Source: Archivesica marissinica (taxonomy: Eukaryota; Mollusca; Bivalvia; Venerida; Vesicomyidae). From it: a stretch of DNA of 64,000 nt. This document shows positions 25,103-40,100 of this stretch, piece by piece (positions within the stretch are counted from its first letter, which is position 1; each line of letters starts with the position of its first letter). Position numbers and translations under genes: made by a program. Below the pieces are notes generated by a model, which had not been told where the DNA came from, made no database searches, and saw only the letters and a program-made list of their open reading frames with translations. The stretch lies in assembly GCA_014843695.1 (NCBI GenBank), contig CM026387.1, positions 82,262,598 to 82,326,597 on the forward strand, in the 5' to 3' direction.

Positions 25103-28100
25103 GTAAGTTCTGCACGTTGTATGCACAGACAGCTGTAGGTAGTTCTATGATCTTTTTTGGTACATTTTATATGTACATGTATTCAGTGTTGCACACATCT
25201 AATAGCCATACACACCCTGGACAAGTGAAAACTGCAGTCCAACAAGATTATATTTTGGAATTTATTTTTAACTAGTATCTTTTTAAAACAATCAAAGTAT
25301 GTCTTTAGGTGAATCTAGGTTACGCACCCATAAATATATGCACTATCAGTCATACAACTAGCGATCCGGAGTGATGACGACTCTGATGGCAGGAAACGTG
25401 AGATATTTAGTGGGATAAGTGGCTAGATCAATCTCACTTGTCCTGCACAAGTGACCAAAACAAATATTTGTGAAGCATTGGATTATTTTATTTAATTGAA
25501 GACTATGCTAGTAATATGCAGTTACTATAGTACATCTAAATATTGTGGCCTCAACTCCTCATCCAGTTTTCATCCAATCAACTTGAGGCTAGGTTAGTAG
25601 GTATGTATTGTTCGGCATCAGGTGGAAAGGCGACACATATTCCACTCCAATAATATTGTCTTGAAATATTCCACTTGTACTGTATACGGTATTACAATAC
25701 AGTACATCTGAACATGTGGTCTCAAGTCTTATATGGTATTACAATACAGTACATCTGAACGTGTGGTCTCAAGTCTTATACGGTATTACAATACAGTACA
25801 TCTGAACATGTGGTCTCAAGTCTTATACGGTATTACAATACAGTACATCTGAACGTGTGGTCTCAAGTCTTATACGGTATTACAATACAGCACATCTGAA
25901 CGTGTGGTCTCAAGTCTTATACGGTATTACAATACAGCACATCTGAACGTGTGGTCTCAAGTCTTATACGGTATTACAATACAGCACATCTGAACGTGTG
26001 GTCTCAAGTCTTATACGGTATTACAATACAGCACATCTGAACGTGTGGTCTCAAGTCTTATACGGTATTACAATACAGTACATCTGAACGTGTGGTCTCA
26101 AGTCTTATACGGTATTACAATACAGTACATCTGAACGTGTGATCTCAAGTCTTATACGGTATTACAATACAGCACATCTGAACGTGTGGTCTCAAGTCTT
26201 ATACGGTATTACAATACAGCACATCTGAACGTGTGGTCTCAAGTCTTATACGGTATTACAATACAGTACATATAAAGATACATAGCAGTCTGTCGATTTT
26301 TCACGTTTTAACTTCTGGCAAAATGACATTGATATGATCAGAAACTCAATACGGCCCAATTAATAGTATCGGTGTTAAAATATATTTATTTGACTGACCA
26401 GGCAAAATATATTGACACCTGTTCCCAGGCTAAAAGATACAATACATAGCATAAACATACAAATGGGTTGGGCTACAAGTTTTAACAACATTAGACAACG
26501 GCCCGCACCAGAAATGTCTTGAATAATGCCCCGGTTGGCCCCGTTAACGTCCCTCGATTGTTCTTACTGGTATCCAATTAATGAAGCTTGGTATACAATA
26601 TACATGTAGTACATCTGAAGTTCTGAACCTTGAGGCCTCAAGTCTTCCATCAGTTTTCCTCAACTTGACTTCATCTTAAGTACACATTTTCATTATCAAG
26701 TGAAGAAATGCAAATTTTGTCGGAATTTAGTTAATCAAATGGAATTATAATGTCTTTCTAAAATAAGATATTACATGCAGAGACAGATATTTATCATTGA
26801 TAACAACCGACATGTAGCAAGCACATGAGTGGCATTTGTGGCTTACCTCTAACTTGTTTGGATTCTTCAATATGTTATACATTGTATATTGCAGGCTATT
26901 TGGATTGCAGGAAATATTGCAATGTTTCTGTATGCTTACTTAAAGTACAAATATTCTGTGGAGTATTACTATCTGAGGCTTATAACTGGGGTAAGTCACA
27001 AACACAGCTGTATATGAGGAATGTAATCATGCTTAAGGACAAAGAATAGACTTATTACTGGGGTAAGTCATGAACACAACTGTATACGAGGAATGTAAGG
27101 ACAAACAATAGACTTATTACTGGGGTAAGTCATGAACACAACTGTATACGAGGAATGTAAGGACAAACAATAGACTTATTACTGGGGTAAGTCACGAACA
27201 CAACTGTATACGAGGAATGTAAGGACAAACAATAGACTTATTACTCGGGTAAGTCACGAACACAACTGTATACAAGGAATGTAATCGTGCTTAAGGACAA
27301 ACAATAGACTTATTACTCGAGTAAGTCATGAACACAACTGTATAGGAGGAATGTAAGGACAAACAATAGACTTATTACTCGGGTAAGTCATGAACACAAC
27401 TGTATATGAGGAATGTAATCATGCTTAAGGACAAAGAATAGACTTATTACTGGGGTAAGTCATGAACACAACTGTATACGAGGAATGTAAGGACAAAGAA
27501 TAGACTTATTACTGGGGTAAGTCATGAACACAACTGTATACGAGGAATGTAAGGACAAACAATAGACTTATTACTGGGATAAGTCATGAACACAACTGTA
27601 TACGAGGAATGTAAGGACAAACAATAGACTTATTACTGGGGTAAGTCATGAACACAACTGTATACGAGGAATGTAAGGACAAACAATAGACTTATTACTG
27701 GGGTAAGTCATGAACACAACTGTATACGAGGAATGTAAGGACAAACAATAGACTTATTACTGGGGTAAGTAACGAACACAACTGTATACGAGGAATGTAA
27801 GGACAAACAATAGACTTATTACTCGGGTAAGTCACGAACACAGCTGTATACGTGGAATGTAAGGACAAACAATAGACTTATTACTGGGGTAAGTCACGAA
27901 CACAACTGTATACAAGGAATGTAAGGACAAACAATAGACTTATTATTGGGGTAAGTCAGGAACACAGCTGTATACGTGGAATGTAAGGACAAACAATAGA
28001 CTTATTACTGGGGTAAGTCACGAACACAACTGTATACAAGGAATGTAAGGACAAACAATAGACTTATTATTGGGGTAAGTCAGGAACACAGCTGTATACG

Positions 28101-31100
28101 TGGAATGTAAGGACAAACAATAGACTTATTACTGGGGTAAGTCACGAACACAACTGTATACAAGGAATGTAAGGACAAACAATAGACTTATTATTGGGGT
28201 AAGTCAGGAACACAGCTGTATACGTGGAATGTAAGGACAAACAATAGACTTATTACTGGGGTAAGTCACGAACACAACTGTATACAAGGAATGTAAGGAC
28301 AAACAATAGACTTATTATTGGGGTAAGTCAGGAACACAGCTGTATACGTGGAATGTAAGGACAAACAATAGACTTATTACTCGGGTAAGTCATGAACACA
28401 GCTGTATACGAGGAATGTAAGGACAAATAATAGACTTATTACTGGGGTAAGTCATGAACTCAACTGTATACGTGGAATGTAAGCATGCTTAAGGACAAAC
28501 AATAGACTTATTACTGGGGTAAGTCAGGAACACAACTGTATACGAGGAATGTAAGGACAAACAATAGACTTATTACTCGGGTAAGTCAGGAACACAGCTG
28601 TATATGTGGAATGTAAGCATGCTTAAGGACAAACACTAGACTTATTACTCGGGTAAGTCATGAACACAACTGTATACAAGGAATGTAATCATGCTTAAGG
28701 ACAAACACTAGACTTATTACTGGGGTAAGTCAGGAACACAACTGTATACGAGGAATGTAATCATGCTTAAGGACAAACACTAGACTTATTACTGGGATAA
28801 GTCACGAACACAGCTGTATACGAGGAATGTAAGGACAAACAATAGACTTATTACTGGGGTAAGTCACGAACACAACTGTATACGAGGAATGTAAGGACAA
28901 ACAATAGACTTATTACTCGGTAAGTCACGAACACACCTGTATACGAGGAATGTAATCATGCTTAAGGACAAACACTAGACTTATTACTGGGGTAAGTCAG
29001 GAACACAACTGTATACGAGGAATGTAATCATGCTTAAGGACAAACACTAGACTTATTACTGGGGTAAGTCACGAACACAGCTGTATACGAGGAATGTAAG
29101 GACAAACAATAGACTTATTACTGGGGTAAGTCATGAACACAACTGTATACGAGGAATGTAAGGACAAACAATAGACTTATTACTGGGGTAAGTCACGAAC
29201 ACAGCTGTATATGAGGAATGTAAGGACACACAATAGACTTATTACTGGGGTAAGTCAGGAACACAGCTGTATACGAGGAATGTAATCATGCTTAAGGACA
29301 AACACTAGACTTATTACTCGGGTAAGTCACGAACACAACTGTATACGAGGAATGTAAGGACAAAGAATAGACTTATTACTCGGGTAAGTCACGAACACAC
29401 CTGTATACGAGGAATGTAATCATGCTTAAGGACAAACACTAGACTTATTACTCGGGTAAGTCACGAACACAGCTGTATACGAGGAATGTAATCGTGCTTA
29501 AGGACAAACACTAGACTTATTACTCTGGTAAGTCACGAACACAGCTGTATACGAGGAATGTAATCGTGCTTAAGGACAAACACTAGACTTATTACTCGGG
29601 TAAGTCACGAACACAACTGTATACGAGGAATGTAAGGACAAACAATAGACTTATTACTGGAGTAAGTCACGAACACAGCTGTATACGAGGAATGTAATCG
29701 TGCTTAAGGACAAACACTAGACTTATTACTCGGGTAAGTCATGTACGAGGAATGTAATCGTGCTTAAGGACAAACACTAGACTTATTACTGGGGTAAGTC
29801 ACGAACACAACTGTATACGAGGAATGTAAGGACAAACAATAGACTTATTACTGGGGTAAGTCACGAACACAGCTGTATATGAGGAATGTAATCGTGCTTA
29901 AGGACAAACACTAGACTTATTACTTGGGCAAGTCATGAACACAACTGTATACGAGGAATGTAATCGTGCTTAAGGACAAACAATAGACTTATTACTCGGG
30001 TAAGTCACGTATAAACTATATTTATGAGAAACAGTACATTTTAGCAGACCGTATGTATGTAGGAAATTTTATTTTCAAACTCCATTAGGTCAATATGACC
30101 CATGAGGTACAACAATATACATACAAACTATTAACAAATGGTGGTGACAATTATGTGGAGAAGGCAAATTATGCAATACAACATAATTATATAATGAACG
30201 TATTACAATATCCCTGTACATAAACTCACTCAATTTTCTAATCATTTCATCACTGTAAGATAAAGTATCATTACATATTATTTAATGTCCGTATTTCAAA
30301 AACTTTATAAATAAATACACTCAATTTTCTAATTTGTATGTTATGAAAGAACAAAATAAATAAAAATAATAATTTAGGAGACCGTACGTAACCTTTGATT
30401 AAAATAATATGCCCAAACAATACATACATCATGGATGGTTCCCTTTGTATATATTTGGCCTTTGATTGTGATATTTCTTAATTTTATGGGAAGTGAGCAC
30501 AGTATGCCCAGGTATAGTGGTCTCTCATGTTCTCGATGGGCCCAAATTCTTGCAGTAAATAATTATTTGAACATCGATTTGTTCCCGCAAACTTTACACG
30601 TGTCGGTACGTCGTCAAATGTTGACGCGACCGTAACGCTATCAGTTGAATTTTAAAAAATGTTAGTATGTTACCGATATTGAAAGAAGCAAGTTACTATA
30701 TTAGAAGATAAAAACTAGTCTCACATACACCTTTCATATATCATAATATGTCTATTTATAGACTGAACTTTCAATAACAATTCCAATGTTTGATATCATC
30801 TGATGACCTGTAGATATGCATTATAACATCACAATTACAAGAAGAGCAATTTAGGAGCCAAGTGAGAACATGTTTTATTTTTTACAATTGATCGCACGTT
30901 GAAAGTTAAAATTTCTGTTACCGGTATATCAAAACTTTAATTTTCATAATAGGCTTAATGGACATACAGTGAAACCAGTGTTAGTGGTCACCTCCATTAA
31001 GCAGCCAACCTGTATTAAGCAGCCAGTTTCTAAATTCCCAACATGCTGTTTTACTATACATTACGCCTCTATTAAGCAGCCACCTGCTCTAAGCAGTTAC

Positions 31101-34100
31101 TTTCTGTGATTCCCTTGGCTGGCTGCTTAAGACAGGTTTCACTGTAGACGCGATGCCAATATCAGCATTTTGTGAGTTTCTGTTCACCATTGTGGTTTAC
31201 AGCCTGTGGGAAAAATTACAAAATTGCGATATTTGAGTTCCAAATGGTATCAATCAAAAATATAATATGTTTCTTTTAAATGTCTCTTCCTGTTATGATA
31301 ATAATTGTAAATAAATATAAACTTAAACTTGTGGAAGGCGTGATAGCGCAGTGGATGCGTGTTCACTTCAGGTGCGAATGGTCCGGTGTTCGAGCCCTGC
31401 TGAAGCCATTACGATTGTGCCCTTAGGCAAGGCATTTAAATTCCACGTTGTCTCTTCTGTCTCCCTCATGGCAATGGATTCCATCAGGAATGAGGTCTCG
31501 AGAGTGATTAATGTGTGTGATGTAAGTTATAAGAACTTGTTTCGCAATCGAGCTAAAATAAATTTGTATAAACTAAATAAATTTACTTATTGTGGTGGGT
31601 CAGTTCTCGAGGTGGGTGGGGGTCCCCTTAAACCAGTTAGCACCAAGTCTCAGGGTTTGGGTTAAAAAATCCTCATAACCAAAATATGAGCCCGCCACAT
31701 GAAGAAATGTATAAGATTTCCTATGATTGTGATGTGTGTTTCAGGACGCGTTGAGTTTGGCAAGGGCCAGTGCTGCGTGTCTAGATCTCAACTGTATGTT
31801 GATACTGATTCCTGTATGTCGCAACCTCATCTCATTCTTCCGAGGATCTCTTAAGGTATGTAACTCTTAACCCTTTGCACGCTAGCGACTGATAAAATCA
31901 CTTTTGCAAACAGCATAGAGCCAGATCAGATGGCACAGAACGTACTGTCTGATCAGGCTCTATGCTGTTTGCTATTTGGATAGTGGAGCTAAAACACTTG
32001 GCTGAATAGCAAACAATAGAGATCCTGATCAGACGCGGCGGATCTGATTCTATGTCGTTTGCAAATGTGATTTTATTTACTCAGCTTGCAAAGGGTCAAA
32101 TAACAAAATAAATGATAATATACATGTATCCATGTTGACTTATTACTATACATTGTGTATATTTTTGTGTTCAAGTTTACTGGTAATCCAGTGATCACAG
32201 GTTCGATCCCCCGTCTGACCCTAATAAAATTAACAGTCTTTCAGATGGGAAGTTAAACCGAGGTCTCGTGTCGGTGCTTTACACTGTGTACGTAAAAGAA
32301 CCAGAGGAGACTCTGGAATGGGTCTCCCTCTGTAGCATTGCACTATCCTCCAAAAATCTAAAATGACTAATCTCTTCAGGAGGCTTCGCTCATATTGGCA
32401 ACCGGTAGCGACGATAAATAAACGTAAAACACACACAGTTCAAGTTTATTTTATTTGCGGTTACAACTTGTTTGTTACAAAACCACATCACTTTTCCTTA
32501 TGAAATTCATGTCTGTTTGTTATGGGAATGTGACGCTTGTCCATGGGAACCAATCCAAGATGACAGAGTGATATGTTGTTAAGAATTGTTGGTTAGAACA
32601 GAATGTTTGTTTGCGACTAACTGCTTCATGCAATTATCTGCCTCACCAGACATGCTCAGAATTACCAGCGTACTTCTGTATCAGCTAACTGTTCAGCGTA
32701 CATCTGTATCAGCTAACTGTTCAGCGTACATCTGTATCAGCTAACTGTTCAGTGTACATCTGTATCGGCTAACTGTTCAGTGTACATCTGTATCGGCTAA
32801 CTGTTCAGTGTACATCTGTATCGGCTAACTGTTCAGTGTACATCTGTATCAGCTAACTGTTCAGCGTACATTTGTATCAGCTAACTGTTCAGTGTACATC
32901 TGTATCGGCTAACTGTTCAGCGTACATCTGTATCGGCTAACTGTTCAGCGTACTTCTGTATCAGCTAACTGTTCAGCGTACTTCTGTATCAGCTAACTGT
33001 TCAGCGTACATCTGTATCGGCTAACTGTTCAGCGTACAATGTATCGGCTAACTGTTCAGCGTACATCTGTATCGGCTAACTGTTCAGCGTACTTCTGTAT
33101 CAGCAAACTGTTCCCACAGTGAAGGATCCCTAGACAATATGCATGTAGTCAATGGCAACATTAGTTTCTGTGTTTCAGTGTAGTAACCCAGTGTCCAGAC
33201 AGTTGGATAAACACATAACATTCCACAAATACATAGCTTACATGATCTGTTTACATACCGGTAAGTTGAAATTATTCTATGACATTTTAGACTTAGTATA
33301 CATGATCTATTTACATGCCAGTAGTTTATTCTATAAATAATACTGTTCATGATCTATTTACATGCCAGTAGTTTATTCTATAAATAATACTGTTCATGAT
33401 CTATTTACATGCCAGTAGTTTATTCTATAAATAATAGTGTTCATGATCTGTTTACATGCCAGTAAGTTTATTCTATAAATAATACTGTTCATGATCTATT
33501 TACATGCCAGTAGTTTATTCTATAAATAATACTGTTCATGATCTGTTTACATGCCAGTAAGTTTATTCTATAAATAATACTGTTCATGATCTGTTTACAT
33601 GCCAGTAAGTTTATTCTATAAATAATACTGTTCATGATCTGTTTACATGCCAGTAAGTTTATTCTATAAATAATAGTGTTCATGATCTGTTTCCATGCCA
33701 GTAGTTTAATCTATAAATAATACTGTTCATGATCTGTTTCCATGCCAGCAGTTTATTCTATAAATAATAGTGTTCATGATCTGTTTCCATGCCAGCAGTT
33801 TATTCTATAAATAATAGTGTTCATGATCTGTTTACATGCCAGCAGTTTATTCTATAAATAATACTGTCCGTGATCTGTTTCCATGCCAGCAGTTTATTCT
33901 ATAAATAATACTGTTCATGATCTGTTTACATGCCAGTAGTTTATTCTATAAATAATACTGTTCATGATCTGTTTACATGCCAGTAAGTTTATTCTATAAA
34001 TAATACTGTTCATGATTTCTTTACATACCAGTATGTTTATTCTATATATGCATGTACTTAGTGTACATGATCTGTTTGCATAGTTACTTGTAAATTAATT

Positions 34101-37100
34101 CCATAAGTATAATATAGCTTCCATGATCTGTGTATACAGAGAATATATATGATTATAAGCTCTCAATTTTCAGTTATTTTGTGTAATATTTTGTGATCAT
34201 ACATTAAATAAACACATAACGCGCTCGCTTCTCACCAATGCAACCCGGGTTCGATCCTCGGACCGGGAAGTATGTGAGATGGTAGGGTGATCGCCAGATC
34301 AGACAGGTGGGTTTTCCCCGGGTACTACAGTTTCCTCCCACACAAATGACCACATATATATACGCTTTCATCCGCGCCAACGAGAGTGATTAATATAAGT
34401 TTGACCATATTTACGCTTTGATCTGTGTGAACAAGAGTGATTAATATAAGTTGTTAAAACTTTACCCGGATAGGGGCCTCAAAATGAAAAATAAAAGTTG
34501 TTAAAACTTGCTTTCCAATCGTTGTAAAATAAATAAAGTTTAAACTTTAATGAACATATTACATACTATTTGAAGTTGGGAAATATGTTTTTTGTGACAA
34601 AAATGTTTGTGACAAAAAATGAATGTTTACTTACTATATAAAATAGTGCTAAGTCTAACTAGATACATTGAGATATATATATATACTATACTAGGTACAT
34701 TGAGATATATATATATACTATACTAGGTACATTGAGATATATATATATACTATACTAGGTACATTGAGATATATATATATACTATACTAGATACATTGAG
34801 ATATATATATATACTATACTAGGTACATTGAGATATATATATATACTATACTAGATACATTGAGATATATATATATACTATACTAGGTACATTGAGATAT
34901 ATATATATACTATACTAGGTACATTGAGATATATATATATACTATACTAGGTACATTGAGATATATATATATACTATACTAGGTACATTGAGATATATAT
35001 ATATACTATACTAGATACATTGAGATATATATATATACTATACTAGGTACATTGAGATATATATATATACTATACTAGGTACATTGAGATATATATATAT
35101 ACTATACTAGGTACATTGAGATATATATATATACTATACTAGGTACATTGAGATATATATATATACTATACTAGATACATTGAGATATATATATATACTA
35201 TACTAGGTACATTGAGATATATATATATATATATATACTATATATATATAATACATTTGAGATTGACATTGTTTATTGCTGGGAATTTTCCACTGTTCAC
35301 TGGAAAGCACAAACTAAACAATACTCGTTTCAGCGATACATATCGGGGCACATGTGTTCAATGTCGAGCGCATGTTTATTGCACATGAGGGGCTGGATGG
35401 AGAGGGTGATGACGATCTAAAAGGTGTTCTCTCTGCCCTTAGTAACCTTGATGACAGCAACGCTGATGAAACATACGTTAATCCTGTTCGAAGTGCATCT
35501 GCGGTAATATGAATTTACAAAAACCCTTATGCTTGTATGTATGATAAACCCTTATGCTTGTATGTATGATTTTATATCGTGTTGATCCAAGTTTATCCAA
35601 CTATTCTGGCCCGTAGCCACACTGAGGCACACCGAGGAAGTTACCTCGGTTAAAATTTCCAAAGCAACCAAAAATAAATGTAAAATTAAATAAATAAAAT
35701 GACAAAAATATCCCTTTGCTGTATAAAATGTTGACTGCTAGAGAGCTGAAAGGTCAGTACATAATTATACGTCTAAACTCATTAAATCAGACAACGTAGG
35801 ACATCGCTTCTATACCCCCAACAATTTTAGAAGGGAACATGCCTCTCGGACCCCCCAACATTGCCTCGGTTGAAATTTGCCTCTGGCTATGGTACTGCTA
35901 CTGCTAACTAGGGTTTAATGTAGTTCATGCCAACATTTCAATTTTGCGTAGCAAATTACTGTTCTTGGGATGTTTTCCGCATCGCTGGGTGGGAAATTGA
36001 CTGTTGTTTTGGGAGGTGTCGTTCATGAGAGGTGAAATTGTATAAAAATGCAATGGGTGGGAATAAAAATGACTGGTCGATCTCCTCACGACGTGCACGT
36101 CGTGACCGGTGCACATCCCGCAGCAGCAGCGTAGGATTCTGGGATCTTCTGGTCGTCGATCTTGCAAAGGGAAACTCTCCAGCATGTTGATCCATGGCTA
36201 TGGCACATCAGGACAGATCCGCCGCCTCTTCTAGTTTCGCTGGATTTTTCGCTCTTTCTCCGGCGGATGGACGAGACGGCGGACCTGAGGGAGCGGCAAC
36301 GGTCGTGGGATCCATGCTGGTATGAGTAGCGGTTGATCCAGTTGCGACAATCGATGACCAGATGTCTAACTGTCAGATCCGTATAAATGCTGCTGCAGGG
36401 TGACCAACAGTGAGGAGGGTGGCCCTACAAAGGACCCAATCGAAAGAAGCAAAAGGACTTGTCACCCTACGAAGAACGAAGATGCCTTCACAACTTAGAG
36501 ATGTCGACATAAACACCTTAGAGAATACAGTCACCCAAATGCATTTATGCAGTGGCGACTATAAACAAAACTACATCGACGATAAAAATGACATTATGAA
36601 TAGGGTGTGATGTTTGTGGAGGTGGCACTGTAGTTAAGAAATTGTAACATTGCTACTAGTAAGCAAGTAGAATCTTTCTTTGTTTGTATTGTTTTCATTT
36701 TTATATCTAGTATGATTACCTTTTGTATTGAGGTCTGCCTCCGTGGTTGAATGGTTACGGTTGCTGACTTATATACTACTGTAACCTATCATCACTGATG
36801 GTCACGGGTTCGAGCCCCGGTCAGGCCGTGTCTCATTTATATGAAAAAGTTGGCAGTTTCTTACGGAGGTTGGTGCACCCAAGTACTGGTTAACCGCTGG
36901 AGCCTGCCCAGGAAAGGTGTTGTTAGGTAATCTGCCCGCCGGCGATATAGCCCAAAATGGTGCTGATGCAGGCGTAAAACCCGAAATATAGCATAACATA
37001 ACTTTTATATTGAGGATCACTACACTCCATATGTGATTGAAGTATTAACTCATTCAACACCAAGTAACTGACATGGATTCGTGCATAATATTCTTAGACC

Positions 37101-40100
37101 AATAAATTAATAAGAAAATTACATTTGGACCAGTTCATTGATTAAATATGGGTAATTTTGTCTAAAAATAGTAATATTACTGGCAAAAAGTCGCGAGCCG
37201 GCTCATCTGGATCTACACTTTTTGTAAGCTTATTGAGAGATCTTTGTGTTGAAAGGAGGGTTAATATTCACACTAAAATACTCTTTCAGGATCCCTCCTT
37301 GTTTGTACTTACGACTGTGGCAGGTGTATCTGGCGTCGTGGTAACCTTGGCTTTGATTATAATTGTCAGTTCCTCCACAGAGATGATCAGGTATATATAA
37401 TTATTCATTGCAATGGTGTATTGAATTGTGTCCATAGGAGGTGTATTATGGCCTTTTATGGTGTAGTATGGCCTTGAGGGTGAATTATATCCTTGATGGT
37501 GTATTAATGTGTGTGTTTTACATTTATTTATTGTTGCTACCGCTTGCCCATATGAGCGATGCCTCCTGAAGAGATTAGTCATTTTAGATTTTTGGAGAAT
37601 AGTGCAATGATACAGACAGAGACCCATTCCAGAATCTCCTCTGGTTCTATTACGTGCATGGTGTACAGCACCGACACAAGATCTCGGTTTAAAGTACCAT
37701 CTGAAAAACTGTTAATTTTATTAGGGTCAGACGGGGGGTCGAACCTGCGATCTCTGGATTACCAGTCCAGCGTGTTATTATGTACTTGATGGTGTATTAT
37801 GTCCTTGAGGGTGTATTATGTCCTTGATGGTGTATTATGTCCTTGATGGTGTATTATGTCTATGATGGTGTATTATGTCCTTGATGGTGTATTATGTCCT
37901 TGATGGTGTATTATGTACTTGATGGTGTATTATGTCCTTGATGGTGTATTATGTCCTTGATGGTGTATTATGTCCTTGATGGTGTATTATGTCCTTGATG
38001 GTGTATTATGTCCTTGATGGTGTATTATGTACTTGATGGTGTATTATGTCCTTGATGGTGTATTATGTCCTTGAGGGTGTATTATGTCCTTGAGGGTGTA
38101 TTATCTCCTTGAGGGTGTATTTATGTACTTGAGGGTGTATTGTGTACTTGATGGTGTATTATGTCCTTGAGGGTGTATTATGTCCTTGAGGGTGTATTGT
38201 GTCCTTGATGGTGTATTATGTCCTTGATGGTGTATTATGTCCTTGAGGGTGTATTATCTCCTTGAGGGTGTATTATCTCCTTGAGGGTGTATTATCTCCT
38301 TGAGGGTGTATTATCTCCTTGAGGGTGTATTGTGTCCTTTATGTGTTTTGATTATTATATTAATATTATGCGATGATAAATACCTTTTCCATTGTATATT
38401 GAGATGCTTGAGATAAGAAGCCTTATCGTATATTGTGAATATGTATATTTTCAGACGATCATATTTTGAAGTGTTTTGGTTTACACATCATCTGTTCGTG
38501 ATATTCTTCATTGGTATATGTGTACATGGATTACAGTAAGAGCTTTTATCACAAAAACATAGTATTCCATAGGCCTGTAATGTACATGTGTAATTTTAGT
38601 ATACAAGAAGTATGTGATGTGCAATGTGCCGAGAGTTGCAAATTTAGTCTGCTTTCAGTAAATATTTATCCATAAAAATAAATCAAAACAATGTCATTGT
38701 TAAGCACTTTTGAACGTATAATTTCTGTATGAAAAGAGTACTATACAAATCTGGTATAATAATAATTTCTCAAAATCCATCAATCGTATTGCTTTGAAAA
38801 TCTGCATACACATCCAAGAACTAATGCTCTACACACCTTCAAGTGTGACCTTGAACTTGAATTTTGGCCAAAAAGAGTCTTGATTTCAGAAATTATTTAT
38901 GTTTAAAAAACACTAAACAATTATTATATTTCAAGTTATTGCTTTGAACCTTCACATACACATCTGTGGACTAATTCTGTACATCCGCAGTAAGTCTGTA
39001 TCCTAAGAGTGACCTTGAACTTGAATAGTGTCCAAAAATAGTCTGATTTATGCGTAAAATAACCCTGAAACATTATCATTTCTCAAAAGCTGTTAAAGTT
39101 ACTACTTTGTAACTGCGCATACACACCCGTGGACTGATTCTCTACACCCAAAGTAAATCCCCACCGCCAATAGTGAACATGAATTTTGGCCAAGAATAGT
39201 CCGATTCCAGAAATGTTAACTCAAACATTAACATTTATCAAAAAGTTATGGCTTTAAAATGTTGCATACACATCTGAGGACTAATTCTCTACACCAACAG
39301 TAAGTCCCACCCTACCACTTGACCTTCAATTTTGGCTATTCATTGGAAAGCATAAATGACATTTTTTTATTTTGCTGAATAGCACTTATGCACCATCCGT
39401 GGTGGCCTTGCCTTTCTATCATAGGGAAATGATGTTGTTTTCAGAGGTATAGTTAGAGGTCAGACAAACACAGATGTACACAATCCTGAGGTGTGTCAAG
39501 ATAAATATGATGATTGGGGCAGTATACCCGAGTGTCCAATACCTCAGTTTGCAGGAACACCGGCTATAGTAAGTGTCCAATACCTCAGTTTGCAGGAACA
39601 TCGGCTGTAGTAAGTGTCCTATACCTCAGTTTGCAGGAACATCAGCTGTAGTAAGTGTTCTATACCACAGTTTGCAGGAACATCAGCTGTAGTAAGTGTT
39701 CTATACCTCAGTTTGCAGGAACATCAGCTGTAGTAAGTGTTCTATACCACAGTTTGCAGGAACATCAGCTGTAGTAAGTGTCCTATACCACAGTTTGCAG
39801 GAACATCAGCTAGTAAGTGTCCTATACCACAGTTTGCAGGAACATCGGCTGTAGTAAGTGTCCTATACCACAGTTTCCAGGAACATCAGCTAGTAAGTGT
39901 TCTATACCTCAGTTTGCAGGAACATCGGCTGTAGTAAGTGTCCTATACCACAGTTTGCAGGAACATCAGCTGTAGTAAGTGTCCTATACCACAGTTTGCA
40001 GGAACATCAGCTAGTAAGTGTCCTATACCACAGTTTGCAGGAACATCGGCTGTAGTAAGTGTCCTATACCACAGTTTCCAGGAACATCAGCTAGTAAGTG

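Noticed and set aside
35925..36195. Two minus-strand open frames in the GC-rich part of NOX intron 5
   Set aside because: No start context, domain or splice evidence was found. Overlapping frames and composition suggest a degenerate element.
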